A model generated the notes under the pieces. That model was not told the origin of the DNA, did not search any database, and saw only the letters and a program-made list of their open reading frames with translations. Both the position numbers and the translations under genes were made by a program. Below, piece by piece: positions 9,833 through 19,236 of a stretch of DNA of 64,000 nt. The DNA is from Corynebacterium mustelae (GTDB lineage Bacteria > Actinomycetota > Actinomycetes > Mycobacteriales > Mycobacteriaceae): positions 3,100,001 to 3,164,000 of the forward strand of contig NZ_CP011542.1 of the NCBI RefSeq assembly GCF_001020985.1, given 5' to 3'. Numbering within the stretch: the stretch's first letter is position 1; each line of letters begins with the position of its first letter.

Positions 9833-12178
9833 ATGTTCTCTCGGTGGGGCGATTTTGCGTATCGTCATCGCAGGGTTGTTCCGGTGGTTATAATCACCGC
9901 TATCATGGCCCTTTACGTGCTGTTTGGCATGCGCCTTGGCGATCGCATGAGCCAAGAAGGTTGGGATGACCCCGGTTCGTCCTCAACTGCGGCAGCCGCC
10001 ATTGAGGAAGCGACGTTTGGGCGAGATAATTCCGGCGATGTCATCGTGCTGTTCACCGACGACGGTGGGATTGAGCGTTCGGCGCAGTTTGCCGCCATCA
10101 AAGAACATCTTGCGGCTTTGGCGGAAAAACACCCGGATCAGATTGAATCGATCACGAGTTTTTTTGATAAACGCAACCCCAATTTGGTCAGTGAGGACGG
10201 CACCACCGCCTTTGCTGCGATTGCGCTCAAGGGCGATCATGAACAGACGCTCAAAGATTTCCGCACGATCCAACCGGATTTGCAACCCGATTTCCCCGGC
10301 ATAACGGTGCAGGTTGCTGGTGCCACAGCGGTAGCTGATGCATTGGATGCAGGAATGGCCGGCGATATTAAACGCGCTGAGATTTATGCTTTGCCAGCTG
10401 TGGCGTTACTGCTTTTATTGGTTTTCGGTTCAGTAGTGGCGGCATTCATGCCACTTATCGTCGGTGGGCTGTCTATCCTCGGCTCGTTGGGGGCGTTGTC
10501 AGTTTTAGCTGGTTTCACTCAGGTGAATGTGTTCGCCCAGTCGGTGGTGACTTTGCTGGGCTTGGGTCTTGCCATCGATTACGGCCTATTCATGGTGTCG
10601 CGGTTTCGGGAGGAGATGGACAATGGCCGCCCGGTTCCAGACGCGGTTCGAATAACGACTAATACTGCGGGTAAGACGGTGGTGTTTTCCGCAGCGATGG
10701 TGGCTGTAGCACTGTCTGGGCTGTTGATCTTCCCCCAGGCATTTTTGAAATCAGTCGCCTATGGCGCGATCAGCGCCGTTGGGTTAGCTGCATTGCTCTC
10801 CGTCACGGTGTTGCCTTCTATTTTCGGTATGTTGGGCCGTAATATTGATAAATTTGCGTTACGACGCACCAGCCGCCGGGCCCGCAGATTAGAAGACACG
10901 TGGTGGTACCGGTTGCCGGGTTGGGCGATGCGTCGCGCTCGCCTGGTTACCGTCGCAGGTGTTGTTGGTCTCATTGGTTTGACGTTACCGCTACTCGGTG
11001 TGAAATTTGGTGGCATTAATGAAACCTATCTGCCGCCAAATCACCAGGTTCGGGAAGCGCAGACCTTGTTTGACCAAGAGTTTCCGCAGTACCGCACGGA
11101 GCCAATCAAGTTGGTTGTTACCAATGCCTCGAATGAGCAATTGGTGGAAATTTTCCAACAGGCAAGCCAGGTTCAAGGCCTCACTAGTCGGTTCGCACCG
11201 TCGTCTGCCACGGTGGATGGCACAACAGTGTTATCCGCTGGTATTGCCGACCGCGCTAATAACGATTTTGTGGTTCAGCAGTTGCGGGAAATCACGCCGC
11301 CAGATGGGGTGGAGTTATTTATTGGGGGCACCCCGGCGCTGGAGATCGAGTCCATTGAGGCCCTATTTGCCAAATTGCCGTGGATGGCGGTTTATGTCGT
11401 TGTGGCGACGTTTTTGCTGATGGCCTTGGTTTTCGGATCCATTATTCTGCCCGCCAAAGCAGTAATCATGACAATTTTGGGCATGGGAGCCACTCTTGGC
11501 ATTCTGACCGCGATGTTTGTGGACGGGGTCGGCGCTTCCGTTTTTAATTTCACACCGGGCCCGCTGATGAGCCCTGTTTTGGTTCTCATCATGGCCATTG
11601 TGTATGGCTTGAGTACCGACTACGAGGTATTTTTGGTTTCCCGCATGGTGGAGGCCCGCGAAAAAGGCGAATCGACTAACGAGGCTATTAAATACGGTAC
11701 TGCCCATACTGGTGGGATTATTACAGCTGCCGCACTTATCATGATCGTGGTCTGCGGGGCGTTTGGGTTCTCCGAGATCGTCATGATGAAATACATTGCC
11801 TTCGGAATGATCTTTGCTTTGCTTTTCGACGCGACCGTGATCCGCATGATGCTTGTACCTGCGGTGATGCATTTGCTTCGTGAAGATAACTGGTGGGCTC
11901 CGGCGTGGGTCAAAAAAGCTTCCGGTGCTTTAGGGCACAATTCATCGGAAGAAGTAATTGACCATTCGGCGGCGCATACGCATCATAGGCGCCCCCGACG
12001 ACATGCAGTGAGGAATGGCTCTGAAAGCGTTATGAATTCTCAGTACACTGAAACAGATATTGCCAACACCGAGATTTATGGCCCAGACACGGCCGGCCGT
12101 AGTGGTCGGGTGGCGGCAGGAGATAATGAATTGGTTCCGTTTTCTGAGTTGATGAAGCGGTTGAAAAACGAGAGGTAA
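9833..12178 (+). CDS. cmpL1: MmpL-family mycolate transporter (CmpL1-like)
   Basis: This RND-superfamily membrane protein of 781 residues is predicted to flip or export trehalose monocorynomycolate across the inner membrane. It has an N-terminal helix, a periplasmic domain, a five-helix bundle, a second periplasmic domain and a second five-helix bundle. The proton-relay Asp-Tyr pairs of MmpL3-type proteins are visible at D249-Y250 (GLAIDYGLF) and D596-Y597 (GLSTDYEVF). The polar C-terminal tail is about 80 residues. GGAGG lies just before the ATG. The gene position between the NYN gene and the YbhN-like gene matches the C. glutamicum cmpL1 locus, which supports the symbol. Confidence 0.9.
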   Translation: MFSRWGDFAYRHRRVVPVVIITAIMALYVLFGMRLGDRMSQEGWDDPGSSSTAAAAIEEATFGRDNSGDVIVLFTDDGGIERSAQFAAIKEHLAALAEKHPDQIESITSFFDKRNPNLVSEDGTTAFAAIALKGDHEQTLKDFRTIQPDLQPDFPGITVQVAGATAVADALDAGMAGDIKRAEIYALPAVALLLLLVFGSVVAAFMPLIVGGLSILGSLGALSVLAGFTQVNVFAQSVVTLLGLGLAIDYGLFMVSRFREEMDNGRPVPDAVRITTNTAGKTVVFSAAMVAVALSGLLIFPQAFLKSVAYGAISAVGLAALLSVTVLPSIFGMLGRNIDKFALRRTSRRARRLEDTWWYRLPGWAMRRARLVTVAGVVGLIGLTLPLLGVKFGGINETYLPPNHQVREAQTLFDQEFPQYRTEPIKLVVTNASNEQLVEIFQQASQVQGLTSRFAPSSATVDGTTVLSAGIADRANNDFVVQQLREITPPDGVELFIGGTPALEIESIEALFAKLPWMAVYVVVATFLLMALVFGSIILPAKAVIMTILGMGATLGILTAMFVDGVGASVFNFTPGPLMSPVLVLIMAIVYGLSTDYEVFLVSRMVEAREKGESTNEAIKYGTAHTGGIITAAALIMIVVCGAFGFSEIVMMKYIAFGMIFALLFDATVIRMMLVPAVMHLLREDNWWAPAWVKKASGALGHNSSEEVIDHSAAHTHHRRPRRHAVRNGSESVMNSQYTETDIANTEIYGPDTAGRSGRVAAGDNELVPFSELMKRLKNER

Positions 12179-12264
12179 TCAGCGTTCTGCTTAAAAATAA
12201 TTGGGTTCGGTTTTTAAGCCCACTGATTGTCGTCGTTGTCGCCGCAATTTTACTGCGCGATAAG

Positions 12265-13242
12265 ATGCCGTTTTTGGCCAGTGGTTACCAAGAGGTACTT
12301 GCAGCACACCCGTCCGGGCTCATTGGTTCGTTTCTGGCGGTCATTGCCTCCATGATTGTCATGGCAGAGGTAATGCGGCTTTTGTTAAATGCTGGCAATA
12401 ACCATATCCGGCTGCGGCAAACCACGCTGTTGACTTTCGTGGCCAATTCCTGGTCCTCCACGTTTCCCGGTGGCGCCGCAATTTCTACGGTGTACCAGTT
12501 TCATACAATGCGCTCGTGGGGCGTGAATGTACTGGTCAGTTCGTGGTTCATTATGGTTTCCGCAGCATTGTCCACGGTGTGGTTGGTTGCATTAGGCATC
12601 GTATCGGTACTGCTGTTGGGTGCGTCGATAAGCCTTATGCCGCTTGTTATTTCGTCGGCCATCTTGCTTGGTCTGGCGGCGTTGGTGTGGTGGGCTACAA
12701 ATAATCCTGAACCTACCAAACGCTTCGTGGTGGCGATCATTCGGCGCGGTGGCAAGTTGATTCGCCGCCCTACCGATTCTCTTATCACCTCGGTTGAGGA
12801 GCATTTCGACCAGCTCCATACGGTGGAACTATCTCCTTTGCGGTTTAGTTGGATTGCGTTTTTATCGCTAATGAACTGGGTCTTCGATATCATCGCCCTG
12901 TGGTTGTGCGTCTGGGCAGTCACTGGGGTACTGCCAGGTATTGAGGCACAGGAAAATAACACAACGATCGTTGGTGTGGCTTTGGCGTTTGTCACGGCTA
13001 AGGTGGTTGGCACGGCACAGGTGACGCCAGCAGGAATCGGCCCGGTCGAAGCAGCCATGACCGGTAGTTTGGTTGCGGTGGGAATGACCGCTTCTTCGGC
13101 TTTCGGTGTGGTGTTTGTGTACCGGATTTTATCCTTTGCCGTCATCACCCTTTTAGGATGGTTAATGTATTTCATTTCCACTGCGCGGGGCGGGTTGAAG
13201 GCTCGTCACTTGGAATCACCATTTAGACCGAAGGAAGGTTAA
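12265..13242 (+). CDS. YbhN/lysylphosphatidylglycerol-synthase-like integral membrane protein
   Basis: The product from the first ATG is 325 residues with about seven membrane helices. It has the family-typical SWSSTFPGGAAIS segment and the late AQVTPAGIGPVEAAMTGSL loop of the UPF0104/LPG-synthase transmembrane family, whose members are flippase-like. The same frame is open upstream back to 12148 and encodes a membrane helix (WVRFLSPLIVVVVAAILL) that matches the expected first helix, yet that stretch has no ATG, GTG or TTG. A CTG at 12187, eleven bases after GAGAGG, is a possible start. It follows the MmpL gene and is three bases from the DUF3054 gene. Confidence 0.8.
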   Translation: MPFLASGYQEVLAAHPSGLIGSFLAVIASMIVMAEVMRLLLNAGNNHIRLRQTTLLTFVANSWSSTFPGGAAISTVYQFHTMRSWGVNVLVSSWFIMVSAALSTVWLVALGIVSVLLLGASISLMPLVISSAILLGLAALVWWATNNPEPTKRFVVAIIRRGGKLIRRPTDSLITSVEEHFDQLHTVELSPLRFSWIAFLSLMNWVFDIIALWLCVWAVTGVLPGIEAQENNTTIVGVALAFVTAKVVGTAQVTPAGIGPVEAAMTGSLVAVGMTASSAFGVVFVYRILSFAVITLLGWLMYFISTARGGLKARHLESPFRPKEG

Positions 13243-13245
13243 CCA

Positions 13246-13596
13246 ATGTTTAAGCCGGTTGTTTTTGATGTCATCGCTATTGCAGTTTTCGCAGTATTAG
13301 CTAGGTTGGCACATGGCGGCGTTTCGGTTGCAGCAATCATGGATACTTTTTGGCCCTTCGCGGTGGGGGTTGCAGTGGGTGCGGTAGTTATCGCAGCAAT
13401 CAAATTACCTGCTGCTTCTTTACCTGCGGGTATCGCGATGTGGCTTGCCGTGGCAGCAACTGGCCTTATCATTTGGGGTATTCGGCACGCAGCTGTGCCC
13501 CATATTTCCTTCATTCTGGTGGCCTCGATCATGTCCGGGATTTTGCTTCTCGGGTGGCGTGGGCTTGCGCGTATCGTTTCCTCCCGGGCGGTTTAA
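13246..13596 (+). CDS. DUF3054 small membrane protein
   Basis: The 116-residue, four-helix membrane protein follows the DUF3054 pattern: an early Asp, an FAVLARLAHG stretch, then TFWPFAVG leading into the second helix. No biochemical role is known. It begins three bases after the YbhN-like gene stop with AAGGAAGG upstream, so it is in the same transcript as cmpL1. Confidence 0.8.
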   Translation: MFKPVVFDVIAIAVFAVLARLAHGGVSVAAIMDTFWPFAVGVAVGAVVIAAIKLPAASLPAGIAMWLAVAATGLIIWGIRHAAVPHISFILVASIMSGILLLGWRGLARIVSSRAV

Positions 13597-13625
13597 CGAG
13601 TTGTGGTTGGTACGCCTACTCTTAG

Positions 13626-16130
13626 GTGGTGTCTAATTCCAATCTCACTCTTCACGATGCTCGTTCTCGTTCCAAGTCGTTAACAATTGCGCATTACGAA
13701 CTGCATATTGATGTCAGCGATGCCACTTCGTCAGCAACGTTTCCGGTACACACCACCGCGAGGTTAACCTCCACACAGCCAGAGGTATTTTTCGACTATC
13801 TCGGCGAATCCGTGCAATCAGTTACGGTCGACGGTTCCGAGGTGCCGTCGCTTTTCGACGGCACCCGCATTGTTTTTGCAATACCGGTAGATAAGGAAGT
13901 TACTGTCGGGTTTAAAACCGTAAGCCGGTACTCCCGAACAGGTCAAGGGCTCCACCGGTTTGTCGATCCAGCGGACGGTAATACATATTTGTATTCCCAT
14001 CTGGAACCGTCCGATGCACGTCGCATTTATCCTTGCTGCGACCAACCTGATCTCAAAGCACCATTTGACGTCACCATCACCGCACCAGACGGATGGGTTG
14101 CGTTGTCCAATCAACCAGAAATTTCGGTCGCTAATCGCAGCCATCGGTTCGCTACTACACCGGCGCTGTCGACGTATCTCACCGCTTTCGCCGCTGGACC
14201 TTATGTTGGCGTGCACGAAAGGTGGCAATCAAATACTAACCCAGATTTCACGATCGATCTGGGAGTATGGGTGCGTGCATCTATGTCGCAGCACGTAGAT
14301 TCCGAAATCATGGCAGTAACAAAACAAGGGCTTGATTATTTCGATACCCACTATGGATTCCCTTATCCGTGGGGCAAATACGATTCCATTTTCGTACCTG
14401 AATACAATCTTGGTGCGATGGAAAATCCCGGATTAGTTACCTTCACCGAGGCTTATATCTTCCGCTCCCCAGCCACCGACGCACAACACGCGGCACGCGC
14501 TAATACGATCCTGCACGAAATGAGCCACATGTGGTTCGGTGATTTGGTCACACCACATTGGTGGGACGATTTGTGGTTGAAAGAATCCTTCGCGGAGTTC
14601 ATGGGGGCGGATGCCTCAGTCGCCGCAACCCGCTTTAGCCAAGCGTGGGTTAACTTCGCGGGAAACCGCAAGAACTGGGCCTATATGCAGGATCAATTGC
14701 CCACTACGCATCCGATCAAAGCTGAAATTAACGACGTCGATGCCGCACGACAGAATTTCGACGGCATCACCTATGCCAAAGGCGCTGCGGTGCTCAAGCA
14801 ATTGGTGCATTTCGTTGGGCGCGATGCATTCTACGCTGCCTCCCGCGAATACTTCCAAGCCTTTGCTTTTTCCACCGCGACATTCAACGATTTGCTGTCC
14901 ATCCTGCAGAAGCATACCGATCGGAATTTAACCGATTGGGCCAACCGTTGGTTACTAAGCAGCGGTGTCGACCGCCTTTCGCCGAAAATTACGATCACAG
15001 ATGGCATCATTTCCGACTTCCGTATTGAGCAAACCTCTAAAACCAGTACTAGACCGCATCGAATTATCGTTTCCTTCTGGAAAAAAGAATCCGATGAAGT
15101 AAACCGGTACGCAAGTTTCGATGTGGATGTTTTAGGCGACGGTGGAAGCATCGAAAAGGCGGTAGGCCTCACCGCTCCCGATCTTGTTGTGCTTAACGAC
15201 GGCGACCACAGTTACGCACTTATCGATTTCGATGAGCGTTCCATAGCAACCATTGCGAGCTCATTATCAAAGATCTCTGATCCTCTTACCCGAGCCGTGA
15301 TTTGGACCGCGTTATGGAATCTGACCCGCGACGCGAAGTTCCCAGCCCGCGACTTTATATCCATTGCACTCGACCATGTCGCTTACGAATCGAATCCCAC
15401 CATTAGCACCCAGATTCTGGCACATGCACAATTTGCAGCCCGCCATTTTGTCCCGGACAAAGACCGTTCTGCGCTGTTCACACATCTCGCCGACTCGTTG
15501 CACGATCTACTTCTACAAGCAACCCCCAACAGCGATATTCAATTGGTGTTCGCCCGCGCATTCATCACAGCGGCACCTTTCGCCGGAGCAGCCTACAGTG
15601 AACGTCTTCTTGAAATACACAGAGGCGATATCCGCGGTCTAACGATTTCACCAGATATACGATGGCATGCGGTTATTGCACTAAGTACGCTCGGGAAGCT
15701 TTCCACACACGATCTAAAGCAAGAGCTAGACCGCGACAACACTCTCACCGGTAAAGTTGCACATCTTGAGGCTACATATTCAGCACCGGTTAAACAGCTC
15801 AAAGAGCGGGCCTACAATCAATTGCTTCAACCGGGCAAGTTTTCTAACGATGAGGTTGACGCGATAATCTCCGCATTCAACGCCCCATGTGAAGATGAGA
15901 CGTTTGATCATGCTGAGCAGTTTTTCACTGATTTGGACCACATGTGGTCAGATCATCCTATTGAAATCGCCAACCGGCTCGTGCGTGGTTTATTCCCGCA
16001 GACTCCATCAGCTCTTGCCGAAGGACAAAAGCTGATTGATGGCGGTCTCCCCACAGCGCTCCATCGTGTTTTGTCCGAATCGGTCGACCATCTCGCCCGC
16101 AAATTGTCCGCGCAAAAATTCAATTTTTAG
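13626..16130 (+). CDS. pepN: Aminopeptidase N, M1 zinc metallopeptidase
   Basis: This cytoplasmic enzyme releases N-terminal residues from peptides. The 834-residue protein has the M1 exopeptidase motif GAMEN and the zinc site HEMSH (H297, H301) followed 18 residues later by E320 in LKESFAEF. The early RIYPCCDQPDLKAPF is also typical of actinobacterial PepN. A long helical C-terminal domain follows. The start is GTG at 13626 or the adjacent GTG, and neither has a strong ribosome site. It ends the plus-strand run that began at trmB. Confidence 0.93.
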   Translation: MVSNSNLTLHDARSRSKSLTIAHYELHIDVSDATSSATFPVHTTARLTSTQPEVFFDYLGESVQSVTVDGSEVPSLFDGTRIVFAIPVDKEVTVGFKTVSRYSRTGQGLHRFVDPADGNTYLYSHLEPSDARRIYPCCDQPDLKAPFDVTITAPDGWVALSNQPEISVANRSHRFATTPALSTYLTAFAAGPYVGVHERWQSNTNPDFTIDLGVWVRASMSQHVDSEIMAVTKQGLDYFDTHYGFPYPWGKYDSIFVPEYNLGAMENPGLVTFTEAYIFRSPATDAQHAARANTILHEMSHMWFGDLVTPHWWDDLWLKESFAEFMGADASVAATRFSQAWVNFAGNRKNWAYMQDQLPTTHPIKAEINDVDAARQNFDGITYAKGAAVLKQLVHFVGRDAFYAASREYFQAFAFSTATFNDLLSILQKHTDRNLTDWANRWLLSSGVDRLSPKITITDGIISDFRIEQTSKTSTRPHRIIVSFWKKESDEVNRYASFDVDVLGDGGSIEKAVGLTAPDLVVLNDGDHSYALIDFDERSIATIASSLSKISDPLTRAVIWTALWNLTRDAKFPARDFISIALDHVAYESNPTISTQILAHAQFAARHFVPDKDRSALFTHLADSLHDLLLQATPNSDIQLVFARAFITAAPFAGAAYSERLLEIHRGDIRGLTISPDIRWHAVIALSTLGKLSTHDLKQELDRDNTLTGKVAHLEATYSAPVKQLKERAYNQLLQPGKFSNDEVDAIISAFNAPCEDETFDHAEQFFTDLDHMWSDHPIEIANRLVRGLFPQTPSALAEGQKLIDGGLPTALHRVLSESVDHLARKLSAQKFNF

Positions 16131-16457
16131 CGCAAAAACTCTGCTACCTCCCCCTCCTACCCCCTAAACGTTGTTCAATAACGGGGGTAGGGCACTACCC
16201 CCCACAATTCCCTTAGGACAAAAATAGGTAGCACTTCCGAAAGCCTATCTAACTGCCACAGCATCCTTATTTAGCAAAATTTATATTTTCCAAAATGGAA
16301 AATTATCAGAGATTTTACAAGCTAGAAACATATAGAAAATCAGCTCAATGATCACAGTTCTAAAACAACGTTTGCACAGGTAGCAATATCCGTACATTAA
16401 TTTTTTTTAAGCGTAATGGGGAGTTTTTAAGCTTGCAATAACTGTCGCAATAGCTTT

Positions 16458-16487
16458 TTGACATGACTCAATTCATGAAACTATCCT
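16458..16487 (+). promoter_or_regulatory. Candidate sigma-A promoter in the pepN-kinase gap
   Basis: A consensus TTGACA at 16458-16463 is followed after 18 bases by TATCCT at 16482-16487. A transcript from here would run about 400 bases to the hairpin at 16847 without crossing a convincing gene, so it could be a small RNA or a leader. This is pattern recognition only. Confidence 0.4.
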
Positions 16488-16846
16488 TTGGTGGCTGGGG
16501 CAACCCGCCGCCCCACTACCAGCATGTGGGAAAATTAACAAAAAAATTCAAAAGAATATACTTTTGTCTACTCTTAGGCCAAACTTGGCCTTTTAATGAA
16601 AGCTTAGAGTTCCCCACATATTACAATGGTGCCTAGAAGTTAGTTACCCACCAAACAAAGGAGGCATGTCAGGCATCACCGGCCAGTTGCTTGCACAACA
16701 CTAGACCGTGACAACAATCGTTTGGCAGAACAAAGTTGGCACAATAACCTTGGCACATAAACCCGCAAGCACGAAGAGCCAAAGAATCAGATACTCACTA
16801 CATTCCATTTCAATATCACTTAAAGACGTTGGCTTCGTCTTTAGCA

Positions 16847-16890
16847 AAATGCTGGTAACAAAGATATTCTTTGTTACCAGCATTTTTAAT
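16847..16890 (+). terminator. Strong 18-bp hairpin before the sensor kinase
   Basis: Bases 16847-16864 and 16868-16885 are perfect complements around a TAT loop and end in TTTTT, an intrinsic terminator in the plus direction. The minus strand also ends in a T-run, so it may work both ways. It lies about 45 bases before the kinase start, so it separates any upstream transcript from the kinase or attenuates it. Confidence 0.75.
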
Positions 16891-16935
16891 ACATAGCACC
16901 CTAGCAAAAACAACCTTCGTACTATCACGTTTGCA

Positions 16936-18066
16936 ATGAACTTCAATACTCTACTTAGTTACCGTGACCGGACACGTCTTACCGACAGAATTATTCTGAG
17001 CGGAGGATTGGCACTCTTTCTGTTTGTCCTCATTGATCCAGAAGACGCCTTCAATCTGCCTATCGCAGCAACATTTATAACTACGGTAGTACTTACAGTG
17101 CTATTGCAGCGCTTCCCTCGTGGTGCGACAACAGCATACGTCTGCCTAGTCGGATTAATTACTTGGCAACCAAGCTTCCAAACCGAAGTCACCGCTTTGT
17201 GGCCAATTGTCTTCGTGGGAGTTCTGGCCACAGGAGGACATAAACGGCTTGCTTGGATAACGTCTGCAATTACCTGGTATTTGGTAAGCACTTCTCCATC
17301 AACCATGGAATTTTTACCTATCGATCTTGTCAGCTCCCTGATACTTGCATTTTTACTGGCAGCATCAGTACTTGTTGGTTCTACCATTGAGCGAGTAAAA
17401 ACCCAACAGCGAAATCTTAAAGCTGAGGTTGAAAAGCGACGTGATTTAATGACCCGTGCACTTCACGATTCTGTGGCAACAAAACTAACATCAATTATTC
17501 TGAGATCAGAAACCCTGGCACTTCATCCCCACCTGGATCCACAAACCCATGAATCACTAAGTTACATTGCTGATGAAGCACGCGCCGCTATTGGTGATGT
17601 GAGAAGCCTTCTGGAGACTATGAAATCTGAAAGCATGATTTCCCTCCCAACCTCTCAAGAAACCCTTGAACAACAAATCATCGCAACAATCAAACTTTTC
17701 AAGAGCCACAAACTAAAGGTTCGATTCCACAATTCCCTGCCCCGGCCAGTCCGGCGTGCCAAACTCCCTAACGGAATGCAAAATGTTTTCGCGGAATTAG
17801 CTTCAAACATTCTAAAATACTCCGACCCTGCCTCTGCGATTGACCTATCTGCCGAATGGAGCGGGGACTCGCTGTTAATCCGATTTTCAAATGTAGTAGC
17901 CGCAAAGCAATCACCTTCTTACTTAACTACCGGCCTCGGCTTAAAGGGAATTGAGGATTTAATCAGGAATTTTGGGGGTACCTGTACGCGCAAACTAAAT
18001 AACAATCTTTGGATAACTGAAATAGAAATTTCTAAGAAGTCGCTGGTCATGCCCCAAAGTGGGTGA
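16936..18066 (+). CDS. Sensor histidine kinase, NarL/DesK type
   Basis: The 376-residue protein has about five membrane helices with almost no extracellular loop, then a HisKA_3 dimerisation segment with the phospho-acceptor in ALHDSVATKLT (H177), an N-box AELASNILKYSD and a G-box GLGLKGIEDLI. Kinases of this layout sense the membrane or small ligands within it and phosphorylate LuxR-type regulators. Such a regulator follows at 18427, with a small secreted protein between them. The signal is not known. The start at 16936 has no clear ribosome site, and codon use is more AT-rich than in pepN. Confidence 0.9.
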   Translation: MNFNTLLSYRDRTRLTDRIILSGGLALFLFVLIDPEDAFNLPIAATFITTVVLTVLLQRFPRGATTAYVCLVGLITWQPSFQTEVTALWPIVFVGVLATGGHKRLAWITSAITWYLVSTSPSTMEFLPIDLVSSLILAFLLAASVLVGSTIERVKTQQRNLKAEVEKRRDLMTRALHDSVATKLTSIILRSETLALHPHLDPQTHESLSYIADEARAAIGDVRSLLETMKSESMISLPTSQETLEQQIIATIKLFKSHKLKVRFHNSLPRPVRRAKLPNGMQNVFAELASNILKYSDPASAIDLSAEWSGDSLLIRFSNVVAAKQSPSYLTTGLGLKGIEDLIRNFGGTCTRKLNNNLWITEIEISKKSLVMPQSG

Positions 18067-18180
18067 ACGCAATCGTATCACCGCATATCACATGTACCCG
18101 ATTTTTCCTAATAAATTCCCATAATAGATACATAGGTTCACACCCGTTAGATAGCCCCGACACAGGAAGGATCAACATAA

Positions 18181-18411
18181 ATGTTTGGATCCCGTAATTT
18201 TAGCAAGCCACTCGCCGCAGCCGTCGTATCGATCGCGCTGATTGCAAATCCGATTGCACCAGCACCAGCGCAGGCCTTGGATCTTTTCAAAATGAGTTCT
18301 TCCTGGAATGACAAAGGAAACGGTGGATTCTTCAGCTTCACCACATCGATGGCTTCAATGGTCTTCTCCTGCAAAGTTAACCCGCGGCGTGTATGGTGCC
18401 CAAAGAGGTGA
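18181..18411 (+). CDS. Small secreted two-cysteine protein between kinase and regulator
   Basis: The 76-residue product has a clear Sec signal (MFGSRNFSKPLAAAVVS, then APAPAQA) with a likely cut after Ala32. The mature part is about 44 residues, Ser/Phe/Gly-rich, and ends in CKVNPRRVWC plus three residues (C64 and C73), which could close a disulfide ring. AGGAAGGA lies ten bases before the ATG, so translation is well supported. Its stop is 15 bases from the regulator start. Location inside a two-component operon suggests a secreted signal, accessory sensor or target. No family was recognised. Confidence 0.7.
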   Translation: MFGSRNFSKPLAAAVVSIALIANPIAPAPAQALDLFKMSSSWNDKGNGGFFSFTTSMASMVFSCKVNPRRVWCPKR

Positions 18412-18426
18412 TACACTACAAGCGCT

Positions 18427-19116
18427 ATGACTGAGAATCTCATTAAAGTGCTGCTGGTGGACGACGATCCGCTCGTCCTTTCGTCAATTGAACAATATTT
18501 CTCTATAACCAGCAGGATTGAAGTCGCCGCTACCACTAACAGTGGCGCGGAAGCCTTAGAGTTTCTCAACAACCATGCGGTTGATGTAGTACTCGCAGAT
18601 ATCCACATGCCGTTGATGGATGGTGTGACATTACTCTCTGAGGTGATGGATCGCCCGAATCCACCTATCTTCATCGCAATTACAGCTTTGGATCGTGATG
18701 ATGTCATGTTGAAGATTCTGCAATCTGGTGGCTCTGGTTATGTTCTTAAAAGTCAACGCCCACAGGAAATTATCAAAGCGGTGTTTGACGCAGTAGAAGG
18801 GGGGACTATTGTCGCCCCTCACGCTCTGAACCGGTTGGTCCAGTATCTTCCACAGACTGGGTCAGCCGGTTCTGCGAACTCTGGGTCTTTGAACTCTGGT
18901 TCGTTCTGGGTGCCTGGTTTCGAGAAGATCACCAAAACTGAGCGTGACATACTTGAGTTGTTGTGCCGCGGAATGTCCAATGTCCAAATCGCTAACGAGC
19001 TTCACTACGCTCAGTCCACGGTGAAAAAACACATTTCAAATATCATGTTGGTATTTGACGCAAAAACGCGTTTGGAACTTGTGACAAAAGTACTTAATCC
19101 GGAACACACAGTTTAA
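18427..19116 (+). CDS. NarL/LuxR-family response regulator
   Basis: The 229-residue protein has an N-terminal receiver (VLLVDDDPLVL, acceptor D58 in VLADIHMPLMDG, Lys in GYVLKSQ) and a C-terminal LuxR helix-turn-helix (KTERDILELLCRGMSNVQIA, then STVKKHISNIM). A Gly/Ser-rich linker (SAGSANSGSLNSGS) joins them. It is the partner of the kinase at 16936 and probably controls its own operon. It ends close to an A/T-rich stretch that may terminate transcription. Confidence 0.93.
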   Translation: MTENLIKVLLVDDDPLVLSSIEQYFSITSRIEVAATTNSGAEALEFLNNHAVDVVLADIHMPLMDGVTLLSEVMDRPNPPIFIAITALDRDDVMLKILQSGGSGYVLKSQRPQEIIKAVFDAVEGGTIVAPHALNRLVQYLPQTGSAGSANSGSLNSGSFWVPGFEKITKTERDILELLCRGMSNVQIANELHYAQSTVKKHISNIMLVFDAKTRLELVTKVLNPEHTV

Positions 19117-19236
19117 AAAAACTTTTTCAATTCCATTTCCCTCACCCCGAAATTCGACTACAGTCGTAATCTTCGATGCTCATCGGGGAGGCCGCATAAG
19201 TGGCTTAATTTCGCATCATTTTTTGAGGGAAACATT

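Larger units (their letters stand above)
16131..16935. other. AT-rich leader region upstream of the two-component system
   Basis: These 805 bases between pepN and the sensor kinase are AT-rich, with no convincing gene. They hold a promoter candidate (16458), an AGGCCAA/TTGGCCT inverted repeat followed by TTTT (16576-16594), an AAGGAGG ribosome-site-like sequence at 16658-16664 placed one base before a 12-codon frame, and a strong hairpin at 16847. CTACCCCC and GGGGGTAG around 16157-16190 could form a hairpin behind pepN but lack a T-run. Confidence 0.5.

Noticed and set aside
16463..16636. A 57-codon frame starting at 16463
   Set aside because: It overlaps the candidate promoter, has no ribosome site, and its composition looks non-coding.
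16666..16704. A 12-codon peptide gene after AAGGAGG
   Set aside because: The ribosome-site-like sequence is only one base before the ATG, too close for normal initiation, and no conserved feature is visible.
16708..16896. A 62-codon frame over the hairpin at 16847
   Set aside because: It runs through the terminator stem and has no start signal. The stem explains the conserved-looking sequence.
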